Source: Collybiopsis luxurians FD-317 M1 (taxonomy: Eukaryota; Basidiomycota; Agaricomycetes; Agaricales; Omphalotaceae). From it: a DNA stretch of 64,000 nt. The position numbers and the translations under genes were made by a program. The notes beneath the pieces were generated by a model, which was not told the origin of the DNA, made no database searches, and saw nothing but the letters and a program-made list of their open reading frames with translations. Below are positions 10,574 through 23,100 of the stretch, in pieces. The DNA lies in the NCBI GenBank assembly GCA_000827265.1, contig KN834763.1, forward strand, positions 372,001-436,000, read 5' to 3'. The first letter of the stretch is position 1. Every line of letters begins with the position of its first letter.

Positions 10574-12107
10574 TTAACATTCAAAGCGAATGATTACATT
10601 GTTCTTTATCAAAAATAGCAACAAAGTGTTGTAATCACAAATTGCAGTAATTTGTTGTCCTTGATTTGCGGTAAGGTGGATGACAAATCTAAGCCATTTC
10701 ACATTGCAAAATTGCTCAGTGATGATGCGAGGGCTTCTCTGTGGACAATATCAGTAATAAATTCAATTAAGATCACAATTCCACTGACCAACCGCACTAC
10801 AGCATAGGACTCGGTTAAGTCTTGGAGTAACATCTTTATCGTGCAAGCTGTATATCCAGAGAAACGCCGTTCGTCGTCGTTCTCATCAGTGAGAAAGATA
10901 TAGGTTACAATGTCCCAAATCCTCCGGTTCCGTCTTGCACATTTTACCCGGTATGGATTTTCCAAAAGACGAAGAAATATGCCTTCCATGTCCCTACAAC
11001 CAAATCAATCGTCTTGAAAATGAAAAGAAGCCACAAACGTACAATTCTTCCTCATTATTAAACATTTTAGACGCAACGTTCTTTTCTGATACTGCTATAC
11101 AATAGCAACGTAACATCGTGCTACGTACCAGGTTGTATTCCAACGCGAATTCATTTTCTCCGAACCATGAAGTCCACGAGTTAAACGGTAGAAGGTCCGC
11201 AAAATCATTAACCGGTCCTTCGACCGGTAAAGGCCAACAGAAGCAGTTTCCGTCACCAACCCATCGCACCTTTTCAGCTGCAAAGGCAGTCTGATATGCT
11301 GACGCTTCTAAAGCAGTCGGTATGGACAGCAGGAAACGGACTATTGGTTCTGCTGGTGTAGATTCCGATTGAGCAATGTTTGGCTTCCCATCATCTTCCG
11401 GTGCGTGAAACGACCTTTTCTGGAATGAAACCTCCGGATGATTCAATGCGGAAGTGACGCGGACACCGACTTTATTCTCGTATGCGCTCAAAGGGAAGAG
11501 CGAATACGCAAAACGATGAGACAAGAAGTTCATTAGATCACCTGAGAAAAAGGATTATTATGCCGCAAACGAAGTCGCAAATAAACTTGTACAAACTGCT
11601 AGGCAAGTTAAAGATTACCTCGATCGCAGTATCACGAGCAAGAGCTACTTTGACTGTATAAAATTGTCGCTGAAACAGCCAAACATCTGTACAAGCAAAC
11701 TTCCCTCGGACATTGATCATATTGTTTTGATCTTTATTCGTTAATCGATAACCGATGGAATTCAACCAGGTGAAAATACTGTCTGCAAATGCGCCACTAA
11801 CAATAACGAATAAATCGCCTGTTACAGGAGCACGCTCCCAAAAACGGTCAATAGGTTCGCCAGACAATAACGCTCCTGTTTTTGCCTAAATTGTGTAATG
11901 TTGAAAGATCGATAAATGGAAAATGAAAGAATTGCTTGCCTGGATCAGTTGAAATTGTTTGTATTCCGAGGGGGAGAAGTACCCGTCGGTCGCTTTCAGT
12001 GGCGAATATGCAACATCATAGAAGATTTTTACTACGTCGGAAAGAGACTTGTTACACAATCTCAATTGATAGATATCCATCGGCGATAAAAATCTGATAG
12101 CTTTCAT
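10574..12107 (-). CDS. F-box-like family protein, paralog A
   Basis: Exon 1 (12107-11940) starts with an F-box-like segment, AIRFLSPMDIYQLRLCNKSL. A GC-AG intron follows (CAG|gcaagc), then AKTGALLSGEPIDRFWER, a WLNSIGY helix, ALARDTAIEVIFNLPSS and, after another intron, MNFLSHRFAYSLFPLS. The last exon ends at TAA 10574-10576 and aligns with the last exon of paralog C (VIHLT versus IIHVT, NVIIRFE versus LNIRFTW). The layout matches a common Agaricomycete family (F-box, then ISGSTALQFF...DLDLYV, then MNF..Y.KAYSLYP) whose middle part resembles a nucleotidyltransferase fold. Here the SGS and DxD-like positions are altered, so catalytic function is unlikely. Borders of the penultimate exon are unsure. 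Confidence 0.6.
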
Positions 12108-12204
12108 AACGCTGGCAGATGAACTAGTACGATTTTAAAGCCAGCAACCAGTAAGCAAAAAATCCTCACTTACAGTGTATGGAGCATTTCTGTTCGGTCC
12201 AAAG

Positions 12205-12350
12205 ATGGTGATGGTCTGTATAGTGCTTTTCATAGCCTTTTCCAGGCAGCATTTAAGTCCTCCTCCAGTGCCTCGTCACTTTATTTGCACGTATCCATGT
12301 TCTCTACTACGTAAAATAGCTGATGAACGATCGTGGGTATTCTTGTTTTG
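12205..12350. repeat. Diverged repeat upstream of F-box-like gene A
   Basis: Second copy of the 6600-6745 sequence. It lies about 100-240 bp upstream of the gene A start and probably includes its leader. On the minus strand a short frame (DEALEEDLNAAWKRL) ends in a stop, so it may also be an unused former exon. Confidence 0.5.
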
Positions 12351-13299
12351 ATGGAAGAGAGGCGTCATGAATTCAGTTTGTTTCCGTTTCGAAAGATTCT
12401 TTCTTTGGACAGTGGGAGGCGCATTTCACTCCTTCTCTTATTGCAGCAATTCTAATACAGAAAACTTCGGATCGTTATCCGTGGAGAAAACAAATAATAC
12501 TTGGACAAAAAATTTATTCCCGAAAGGCAATTTTGTCACACGCCTGTCAGTTTTGCCGCTCGATCACTTTATGGCTAAGCGCTGAGGTATAATCGATACT
12601 TCACGGTGAATATCCTTCATAACATTACTACTAACATATCTCAGTCAAGAATATCCAGAGTAGATTACCAACATGAGCTTGTTTTTGAGTAATCTCACCG
12701 GCTACATCTAGCTGATCTAATCTTTTCAATAGTCAAACCTGGTAAGATAAAGTTTATAAAAATCAGTACAGTCTTTTTACCACAGACGTATACTGATTAT
12801 TTGACCGGATGGGTTGAACTGCAACTGTTTAACTTTACCAATTCAACCTTCTTTTCCGAGCTCTCCTTCAATCCCTCAATGTACTCTCCCTTGCCTAGTC
12901 CGGCACCTTCTTTTCAGCTTGGAACAGACTGTGACTCCAATTGCAATTACACACCGAAAGGTCTAGATATGATAGCAAAATGTGATCCTTTTAAAATGCC
13001 GCTTTGTACCAATGACAAAGGAGCATAAACATGTCATTATCAAAATGCGAGTATTGGAATAGATAAAATACAGAGCTGCTTTTTATATGTAGCAAGGCAC
13101 CAAATTGCACAAACTATTTGCTTGTGTGACTCCAAGGTATCTCTTCTGGTACTTTTCTGACCACCCTTATGTGACACATATAATACACAAAGGTATACAA
13201 AAATTGCTAATAAGAACAATTCCCTCATTTCTCTTTATGTTAACACTGAACTGACTCCGATTTTCCTACAAAGGTTATTACTACAAAAGACCTTGAGAG
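12351..13299. other. Intergenic, no gene recognised
   Basis: The reading frame at 12801-13028 (Ser/Pro/Asn-rich, four cysteines) has no recognised motif and no good splice partner. It may belong to the decayed retroelement that follows. Confidence 0.35.
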
Positions 13300-13640
13300 G
13301 GATGATCTCCTCTGGGAAACAATCCACGAGGCAGCTTTCTTTGACATCAAGGCTGTTGTGATAACCTGCAAGTGTCTTACAGTCATTGACCATGAGTTGC
13401 TTGCTCCTCATAGAATCTTTGTTAAAACTGATGCTAGTCATCATTGCTCGGGAACAGTCCTCAGCCTTGGTATAATATGGGAGACTGCAAGTGTGTTTTC
13501 TTTCAGCCTGCACACAAGGAGGAACTCTTCACAATCATTTGTGCTGTACCCTTCCAAGATTTTGATTTTCAACATCAAATCGATCGCCTCCAGCTCATGT
13601 ATACAAGTCTCACTCGGAAATGAACCGGGTAGCTAGCTTG
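13300..13640 (+). pseudogene. Ty3/gypsy reverse transcriptase/RNase H remnant
   Basis: Translation shows AFFDIKAVVITCKCLTVIDHE followed by IFVKTDASHHCSGTVLSLG and WETASVF. This is the junction of gypsy reverse transcriptase and RNase H: a 'DIK..V....CL..ID' linker, then the catalytic TDAS aspartate. Downstream the frame shifts and soon stops. The LTRs, protease and integrase are absent nearby. It is distinct from the integrase relic at 1.2 kb, though both could be pieces of related elements. Confidence 0.65.
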
Positions 13641-15236
13641 CCTTTGTTTCAATAAATTCGTACTCACCAATATACTTTCCGAATACGATCAGCACTTCTG
13701 GAAGATGACTGTCCCTGGCTCCAATAATTTCTTTAATGTTCATCAGGTTTTCCTCTACATTGACATTGTTTCCAATGCTCTGAAATCTGTAAAAGTGACT
13801 TATGTTCAAGTTCCCTCCAAAGATGTTGCTGTTGAACTTGTTACTGACTGGAAAGTTCGTAATCATTTTTAAAGGGCAAACTATGTCTTAGTATATGTCA
13901 TTCACTTTTAATTATAAATGAAAAACAATGGGTTTGAAGCTGCAGTTTTTACCATTGCACCACACAGAATCATTTCGGTTATTCTTTGGGTAACTATTTA
14001 TAAGAACAATGTCTTTCTTCAGGTAGACTGGGAAGGTCATGTTGCTTACCTGAAAGACCATTGTCCCTAAGCCGGAGACCCTGCGGTCTACGACTTCAAA
14101 CCAAACCAAAGGGGTCCAACAAAAGCTTTGGATAATGGCCGCCTCTATATTAATGTAACTGTCACTCATCTCTTCTACACTTCTAATATGATTTGCTATC
14201 TGTGTTATGGATACATCATCCATTTCCATCTTTCATATGAATTTCTCACCATATTTTCATTGGGAAACAAGGATTCAGGGCGTATACAAGTCACAGAAAG
14301 CTAGCTTGATCAGGTATAATGTTTTAATGTTACTGCCAGCCAAAGAGAACAGACTCCTACAGAAATGGCTATATATTGAGCTGCTAGTGCGCTCAAGGTT
14401 CATGAGCAATGACCTAGTAAAGTCTCTTTTACTTACCCAGGTACAAAGGAAGCGCTTCATGACTGGTTAACCTTATCGGCTGGCTTTCATTGTTGACTGA
14501 AATGGATGCAGTAAATCTACACTTGTAAGTTAATAACAAGTCGTCACAATGCCAATGCCATAATCATTTGTTCACTTTGTTTTTAATTCAATCTGTTTCT
14601 AATTCAATCTGCTTCCTGTATTTTCAGTACTAAGTACACATTTGTAGATCTTAATGTCCTTCAATGGTTTAATGGATGCTTGAAAGCTGTATGCTTCTTT
14701 CTTGAAGAAAGATGAATGTGTTGCTCATGCGAATATACAGTCGATAGAGGGCCAATGGTATCACAGTTCAACTTGTCATGAACACAAACCTGCCCATAAA
14801 ATGTTACACAGTTTGACGCGACAAAATTATCTCTAACATAAGCTTTTGGACTTGTACCTAATAGCCTGATAAGGAATGTCATCTTATTTTATTTCATCTT
14901 GTACCTGCTATGTTGTTAGCGCAATAGCCAAGTATGCAAGTATCCGATAGGCCAGTATGTGTCAAAACCGGTGATAGCCAATGCCGCATGTATCGATTCA
15001 GTCTTTGTTTTCTAAACTGAAGTCTGTACAATTTCTATTATATCCTTCAATTAGAGTAATTTAAACATCTCATTTGTAATATGAAGATGAGGAGTAGATT
15101 TGTAACTGAGAACTTTATCTCATCTGACATGTAATTTGAAACCGTAACAGAACAAAGACTTTAAATCATTAGAGCCAAAGAAAAAACCAATGATTTTCCT
15201 ATGTTCAAACAACGCCCATAACAACTTTGCCCTTCT
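13641..15236. other. Region with decayed coding pieces
   Basis: Isolated protein-like stretches occur on the plus strand, for example FLYIDIVSNALKSVKVTYVQ near 13750-13870 and a longer piece near 14070-14180, separated by stops and without clear splice sites. They look like remains of a mobile or duplicated gene, which I cannot name. Confidence 0.35.
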
Positions 15237-16710
15237 TTATACTCTTTTTTTCGGAGATTGGGGTGTTTTCACGACCTCTTTTTTTACCTGATTGGCTGGA
15301 ATAGAAGATATGTGTTAAGCAACTGTATGAAAACTCACCTCTTTGTGGTGCAGCCTCTGCCAGATTCAAATTTGTGTTATCAACAAAATTGGTAGTTGAG
15401 ATACCATTGTCAATACCATTGAGTGCATTGTTAGTTGCAATGAAAGCATCTTTTTGAACCTTGGAAGTGGAAGGTTCATTCTCAGTTCCTGAAGGTTTTT
15501 CCTCGAGTATCTCTATATCTACTCCTGCAGAGGCAGAGGAAATGGGAACAACATCAACAGTTTCCATAATTCCATAAGCCTTCGCTTTCTGGGGTCCCCA
15601 GTCTAAAACACCGTTGGTATCTACGCCAAGCTGTTTATTTTTGATGAAATCCTCATTGACCTCGACATCGTGGTTCAAGATGCTGGAGCTGTTGAAATCC
15701 ATCTTGTTTCCATCTTCAGTCACAGGTAATCCTTCATTTTGCATTGCAACTGGCAATTCAGAATAAATATTACCCCCCTTTCAGCTATGCTTGAAATTAA
15801 TACAAGACTTACTACGGTTTCCTTTTGCATTTGCTATTGATTTCGGCAGTTCAAACAGTGAGACTGGGGTCGTGTGCAGTGCACGCTGTAGGATCTCAAC
15901 TTTTGAAACATCTGCAGCGAAAGAAAAAGGATCATTCGAGTTATACCTCCAACTGCGTAATGAAAAAGTGACTTTAACAATTGCTCCAGAAATGCTGTTC
16001 TTTACCCTCCGCAGTGGAATCAATTCTGCTTTCTCATCATATACAGGGAAATCCTGTAAAGCTTTTGTTTCTGAAATGCTTTGCCAGGAAGGATCCTGGC
16101 GGTGTGAAAGTGGAATCAAAGAAGCTAAACTTTCTATGGAAAATGCAATATGAAGACCATGACATATAATCAGATTGGAAACATAACACGAACCATCTAT
16201 TCCCTCATCCTGCGCCAAGTCCTGAAATAAAATAATTATTAGACATCCTCTCAAGGTGCATATAACTTTAGTTACACGGAACACTTTTGACCCCACTCGC
16301 AGAATTGACTCCATCGGAGTACTAGTTTCATTAACGAATAAGTATCGTACTTTTTTGGTATTTTGTGTAACTTGTGCTTGGATTGACTTAAGGTTTGCGA
16401 TAGCGACAGGCCAATCTGCGCGAAGAACACCGCTTAATGGAGGGCCAAGGTGAAAGGTACGTCGCGAGCGATGTAGAGGAAAAGGACCAGTAGCAGACCA
16501 ACCGCCAAAAACACCGGTATTATTGAGATTGGTACTTACGCGTCCCACAATAGTGAATGGAACTGCCACAGGAATATCTTCCCCACTCCTGGGTGCTACA
16601 CAAAAGGTTTTTACCCTGTCCAGCTCAAACCATGCACAACCCCCAGGTAACGGACGCTTATTTCCCAAATAGAACATGGCTGCAGCTAATTCAGTGTGAA
16701 CGGATTCCAT
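15237..16710 (-). CDS. Unknown gene paired divergently with the Helitron
   Basis: The ATG at 16710 (MESVHTELAAAMFYLG) opens a long exon. An in-phase intron runs from gtgttccg to ttatttcag (about 16291-16222) and further introns carry the frame into 15.3 kb. The last short exon, KTPQSPKKRV, ends at TAA 15237-15239 and has a proline-directed phosphorylation/nuclear-signal look. The N-terminal two thirds seem globular (PVAVPFTIVGRVSTNL, FHLGPPLSGVLRADWPVAIA); the C-terminal part is acidic, Asn/Ser-rich and probably disordered. No domain is recognised. It faces the Helitron gene across a 421-bp spacer with TATA boxes for both directions, so it may be co-carried with it. That is inference only. 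Confidence 0.6.
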
Positions 16711-17131
16711 GACGAATAACACTTGCTATCAGATGTTTTCAATGGAACCTCATTTTATATATTCCCAATCTAGTGCCGATCCAAGGCCAAAAACATTTGC
16801 ACGTGTCACATTCAATGAAAGAGCCACTCCTTCTTACAATCATAAATGTGCCTCTCAAAAATTTCTATATTACCCGTGGGAATTTTAATGAAATCTCCGC
16901 TCTATCATGTTTCTATCTTTATGAATGATCAGCCATTGCCATCCAAGTTTCACAAAGGAGTGGCGCCATTGTAATTAAAGATGCTGCTTCTTCTACAACA
17001 CAATTCTCTTAGTTTTCAGTATATAAACAATCAGCATATAAAGAATTTCCAATTCTTTGAACACCACCCACAACAGATAATCGTAAGCTTACACAACAAT
17101 TGCACAACAGCTGCAGAACATTGTTACTTAC
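16711..17131. promoter_or_regulatory. Bidirectional promoter with two TATA boxes
   Basis: Plus-strand TATATAAA lies at 17020-17027, about 105 bp before the Helitron ATG at 17132. Minus-strand TATATAAAA (16761-16753) is about 43 bp before the ATG of the divergent gene. The spacer is AT-rich. No third gene fits between. Confidence 0.55.
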
Positions 17132-20100
17132 ATGTTAGGGAAACGAAAAAGAATCTCTGATCATCAGGATGAATATCCAAATAAAAGTTGCAGTATTAGT
17201 GTTAATACAAACCCGTACAAAGTTACCGTGCAATCAACTACGGTCAGTTATCCTTTTCTTTTTTATGGTAAACTTGGGCTAATCATGTTTTCCATTAGGA
17301 CATGGCAAATTCTAGAGAAACCTTGCCATCATTGCAATTAAAATTGCGAAAATATTCAACGAAGATGCTCTCCATAGCATTCAATGAGTGTGGTCTACAT
17401 TTACGATATGCTGAAATGCGGTCCAAATCTGCCATCGCAAGATACTTATATAACCTAGATGGTGATACCCTGAAAAAAGTTCTGAATCGATTGCAACAGG
17501 TTAGTGCTTTTTTTTCTTTCCTTGCAGTCTCAGCTTTACACAATCATTAGTTCCAAGATGGATATCAGCATATTCAATCTTTTACAAAAGAGCAGATCTT
17601 AACAGCTTTGCGGGCATTTGGAATTGTTCTACAGCCAAGTGATTTGAAAACAAAGGCTGCTCTTGATGATGCCATTTCTCGCATGGATGATGATAAACGG
17701 GATGCACTGCTAAAGAAAATGGAACAGGTAAGTTTGTCTGACAGCAATGTCTCTGATGCCATTAAATTGCTATAGGATTATATTATTGAAGAGGAAAGAG
17801 TACTGCAAATTGAAAGAAAAATGGGCTCTTTCTCATTACCCCATCTTTGTCATGTGTCCACAGCCTTAGCCATTGAAATTAATGATTCAAAAACCAGGAT
17901 GTACAGTACTTTTGCTAGACACATACAGCACCTTTCAGATGAGAAATTGGCAGAGTTTTTTCAAACAGCTAATCAGGTAAATTTATAGTAGATTTCTCAG
18001 TTCTCCTTTTACTAATTGAGGAGAAGCTCGATGTCCACCCAATGAGTGTGTTGGAAATATTACACAATCGATTGACTCTGTATCCGCTATCGCACTTGTT
18101 CACATTGTTCCATAGGGAGCAACTATGTCTGGCTCCAGATCATTATGAAAGTAAAGAAAAGTTGTTCATTGCTCTTAAGGGATTATTGCCTGAAGATATT
18201 GAAAAAGCTATTTCTTTGTTGGATCCAAAAACAGTACCTGTTGTGGACAGGCCATTCATGACTGCTCCACCTGAAGATGTTCATCGTAGTTTGGTACAGG
18301 ACTTTATTTCTTCCACAGGACAAGAAAGTGTAGCACAAGTGGTCTGTTGTGTTTGTGCTTGTGAGGTTCACCGTCAAGAAGCAAATGAAGTCAATCCAGA
18401 ACAGTTATCAAATCCTCAACTTCTCTCACCCGCAAAATATCATCCAGCTCATCAACTGAGCCACAACATGCTTCTTTATAGACATCCAGAAACCAATGTT
18501 ATCCCTCCATTTGTGTGCTCTGAATGTCTTCGAGATTTGACAGCAAAGAACCCAAAGAAACCTCAGCTTTCTCTTGCAAATAACTTATGGGTTGGTAAAG
18601 TACCATTTGAGTTAAGAAATCTTACACTTTGTGAGCGTATATTAGTTTCTCGCTACTATGCAGCAGCATATATTGTAAAGTTATTTCCAAAAACAGGAAC
18701 CAGAAATCCAGAGCAGCTTATCAGTGCCCTTAGAGGAAATGTCTCATCCTACTTTCTAGACACTCAAGAAATAGCAAATCTTGTTGATCCCGGATTTCTT
18801 CCACCTCAACTAAGCATTTTGGCTGCAACCATCAGTGTTACATTTGTTGGTCGAGACAAAAGTGTTCTAAAATATCTTCCAAGATATCTTTCCGTGAATC
18901 GCGCGCGAGTAATGGCGGCCTTACTATGGTTGATTGAAAATAATCCGATTTACAGAGGTATCAAAATTTCAACAAAGAACATCTTAACACTTCCGCATGA
19001 CGATGTGCCTGCTGAAGTAAGGGAAAACATCCGATGGCTCGAAGATGATTCCGTGTTTAACAAAGAACATAATGGATACGTTCCAGAGTTTGGAGATGAT
19101 GACAATCAACAAGGATATGATTCTGATGCTTCAAATGGTACAGAATTCTATGCAATGGTTATCTCAACATTAACAAACAGTAAATTTAAGGTACTGCTGG
19201 ACAATATGAGATGGAGGACAATGGATTTGATCATGGAAAGCATAATGGATCAGTGGAAACTGGTACTATATCTTGATGATGGACATATTGTTGAAAATTG
19301 AATAGAATGTTTGCTAGATCACCTACAAGCATTAGGCGTCATGGATATCAATGGCATTACAATCTCGCAAAGTGAGATCATTGCTCATGCTCTGTGTAAT
19401 GCTACTGGGTCTACTCCAGGTCAGCATATGTGGGTAACACCTGGAAGCTTTGTAAACACATACGGAAGGAAAGATGAGAACATGAAGCCTATGTGGGGGA
19501 CTTTTGAAAACCCAAATCATCTTCTTGGATGTTTCCCTCATTTGTTTCCATATGGTGAGGGAAGTTTTGAAAGTGACAGACCGGTGAAAGTTCCGTATAC
19601 TGTTCATGCTCGTTGGGCAATGCAGTATGCAGACCGTCGATTTAGGTTGGACGAGCAGTTCATTTTTCAAGTTTTTGGAGTTATTCAGAAGCGAGAAATT
19701 TGTGATAGTGCCACATTACAAATAAGCAGAAGAGAGTTCAAGAAGCATGAACCACTCATCAGGAGCATTACTCGGAAAGATTTGTTACAGGCCAGCAAAG
19801 AGGAACAAAAAAGAATACCGTTCAGCAATCCTGCCATACGAGCGTTCCGACATGAACTTAATGCTGTTCGATCCAGGGTTCTTGCTACTGATGAAAACAG
19901 GCGGAGCGTCCGAGCTCAAATATGGTCTATGATTGCATCGTTCAACCCTCCTTCTGTATGGCTAACTATAAATCCTTCTGACACACATAATCCAATTGCG
20001 CAAGTCTTTGCAGGAGTCGCTATTAACTTGGACAATTTCTCTAGTAATGTCGGCCCAAATCCTGAAGCGAGATCAAAAATTATTGCTTCTGATCCATATG

Positions 20101-23100
20101 CAGCGGCGAAATTCTTTCACTTTATTATCAACATTACACTTGAGACACTCTATGGGTTCAAACGAGGGGCACATGGCCATCCTCAGCGCCGAATGGGTAT
20201 CCTTGGTCACATGCAAGGCTATATAGGAATGGTTGAATCTCAAGGACGAGGCACATTGCATCTTCACATGCTCGTTTGGCTTGAGGGCGCACCAACATCA
20301 AGGGAGATGACAGAAGCACTAAAATCGCCTGTTTTTCGAAATAAAGTTGCAAACTTCATAGCCGCCACCATTCACGCGGATGTTGGCAAATCCATGGCTG
20401 AGTTACTTCAAATACGGCCACAAGCAAGCATCGGATATGCACGTCCACTTTCTCCCCTTTCTCTGGACTATACTGTTAAGCGACAAGAACAGGAGGTATT
20501 ATTAGTCAGGACAATGCAGCTTCACAAATGCTCACCGAAACGGTGCCTGGTTCTTCGTCAAGGGAAATTGATATGTAAACGGCGAGCTCCATGGTCAATA
20601 TGTGACCGAGACTTTGTGGACGAAAGTGGAAAGTGGGGTGTCAAACGGTCTGTTGGATATGTTAATGGTTATAATCCTACTATTCTTGAGACCCATCAAT
20701 GTAATAATGATGCAAAGCTCATTACCAACGGAAAGGAAACACAAGGAGCAACTCGCTATGTTTCTGACTACTCCACAAAAAACAGGGTAAGATCAAGCAA
20801 TTCAAGTGCACTTCTTGCAAAGAAAGTTGCAATGGAAAAAGAAATTGGAAAAAAAAATGTACAGGCTATGGATCTATCAAAACAATTAGTGATGCGTTGT
20901 GCTACGACTTTGAGTAGGCAACAAGAACTCAGTGCACCTGAAGTTATAACTTACCTGATGGGTTGGGGAGATCGATATGTTTCGCATAACTTTATCCCAA
21001 TCTATCTGAACGGGCTGGTTACAATGTTACGGAAATGTTATCCAATCCTTCAGCAAAAAAGGCAAGTACAGTCATTCACCGTATCTTTAGAAGTTTTACA
21101 AAGCTCGTGAAAACAAGACTCAGTCGTGTCTTGAATAGTACAGGAGGAAGCGAAGTAATTGAGGTCTGGGATGATTTGGCAGGCGAAGTAATGTCCAGTC
21201 TAGTTCACAGATTTCTTCATATATTGACCCTTGTAATAGGTAGAACAAGTGCGATTGACTGTAGTAGATGGCGGATTAGGAACACGGAATCAGCTAGATG
21301 ATTATCGCTATCGAGGAACAGACCTTCAACAATACAATCTGAAAGATTTTTTTACAGAAACATATGATAAATATGAAAGAAAGGACAAGGAAGTTACTTC
21401 AAAATTAAATGTCACATGGAAAGGGATCCGTTACGATTATCTTGAAGGAAAGAAAACAAACCACGTACGAATTATCCGTCGCCCAGGTCATGAGACACTT
21501 CCGCTTTTTCTCGGCCGTTGGTTCCCTCGAAATGACACAGCTGAAGAAAGAGTGGAATACATTCTAATGATATTGGCACTTCTAAAGCCGTGGCGGAAAA
21601 TCACTGACATTACTGAAGGATTTAGAACTTTTGAAGAAGCCTGGACCCAATTTTTCCAATCCTGTTCTCCAGCAACAAATAGATTTTTAGAAAACATTCA
21701 ATATTTCTACAATTGTTCCGATGAGTCATCTAAACAAAAGGAGGAAGAGTATAAAACATACATTGAGACAGAAGGTAGCAATTCAAGCCAAGAATCGGAT
21801 CCACACAGACCAGAAATTTCAATGCCCGCAAATAACATCTCAGAAATTGATGTAATTGAAGCGCAAAACAAGCAGCGAATGGATATGGAATTATTCGGGG
21901 AAACGGCAATGGAGTGCGCATACAAAGCAGCAATATTCCAGAGGATTTACAATGTAAATGGACATTTACCGTATGTCAAACGATGCTCACTGGAAGAGCA
22001 ATATGCCTTTCAAGAATGGCAAAAAGAACTTGTTGAATACACTCTTGCTGGTGGATTGATAACCGAGAATGCAGGAATCAACAAATCTTTTTCTAACAAT
22101 CACAATGGACAAGGTGAAGTAACATTGAGTGAATCAAATTCAAATAATGTTGGAGGATCATTGCGTGCTATATTGAATAAAGAGCAGAGTCGTGCACACG
22201 ACATAGTGATAGACCATCTGTTACATGAACAGCGTTTGGATCAACCAGATGTGCCTCAGCTACTACTGTTCATTCGTGGTCCTGGTGGTACAGGTAAAAC
22301 TGCTCTGATTAATGCTATTAGTGATTCATTTGCGCATCTTGGTTACAACTCTTACCTTGCTAAAACTGCTACATCTGGTGTAGCAGCGACTCAATTTGCA
22401 GGTAAGACACTTCATTCATGGGCAGGCATAAAGGTAGCTGCAGCTGCGAAACAAGATTTAATCAGCAATGCATCTATTGCTCTTGACCGGCGCCGAGTGA
22501 CTAATATTGGTCCAGTAAAGTATCTCATTTTGGATGAATGTTCTATGGCTACCAAAGAATTACTTGGAAGGGTGAGTACCATTTGCACCCATGTAAAAGG
22601 TGAAGAAGATGCAAAGAACTCTGAGAAGTTTTTTGGTGGGATAAATGTGATACTCTGTGGAGATTTTCATCAATTTCCACCAGTTGGAAATAGATCCGGT
22701 GCTCTCTATGAGGATCATAATGAGACAAACCCCTATGCAACACTTGGTCAGCATATTTATGAAATGTTTGACAAAGTTGTGACGCTGAAACAGCAAATTA
22801 GAATCAAAGACAATCGATGGATAGAATTGTTGTCTCGTCTCAGGGTAGGTGCTTGTAACTCAGATGATATAGAGGAGCTTCATAAGTTGTGGCTTGATAT
22901 TCCAACAAACCCAGTGGTAGATTTCAATACCGAGCCTTGGTCATCAGCAATTCTGATAACTCCAAGGAACTCTGTACGTAGAAAGTGGAATCATGCAGCA
23001 TTACGAAGACACTGTTGGAAAACAAATACACGGCTGTACTCGTGCCCTGCAGAAGATTTGGTTGGAGGAGTTCCATTAACAAATCTGCAATGGGTTGGAC

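Noticed and set aside
12205..12350. Repeat copies at 6.6 and 12.2 kb as LTRs of one element
   Set aside because: Similarity is only moderate, there are no TG...CA ends, and no retroelement genes lie between them (an intact dioxygenase and gene A do).
19263..19305. In-frame stop in the Helitron gene as evidence of a pseudogene
   Set aside because: It lies in a 43-nt intron that, together with the 53-nt intron just before, restores the frame and a conserved protein stretch.
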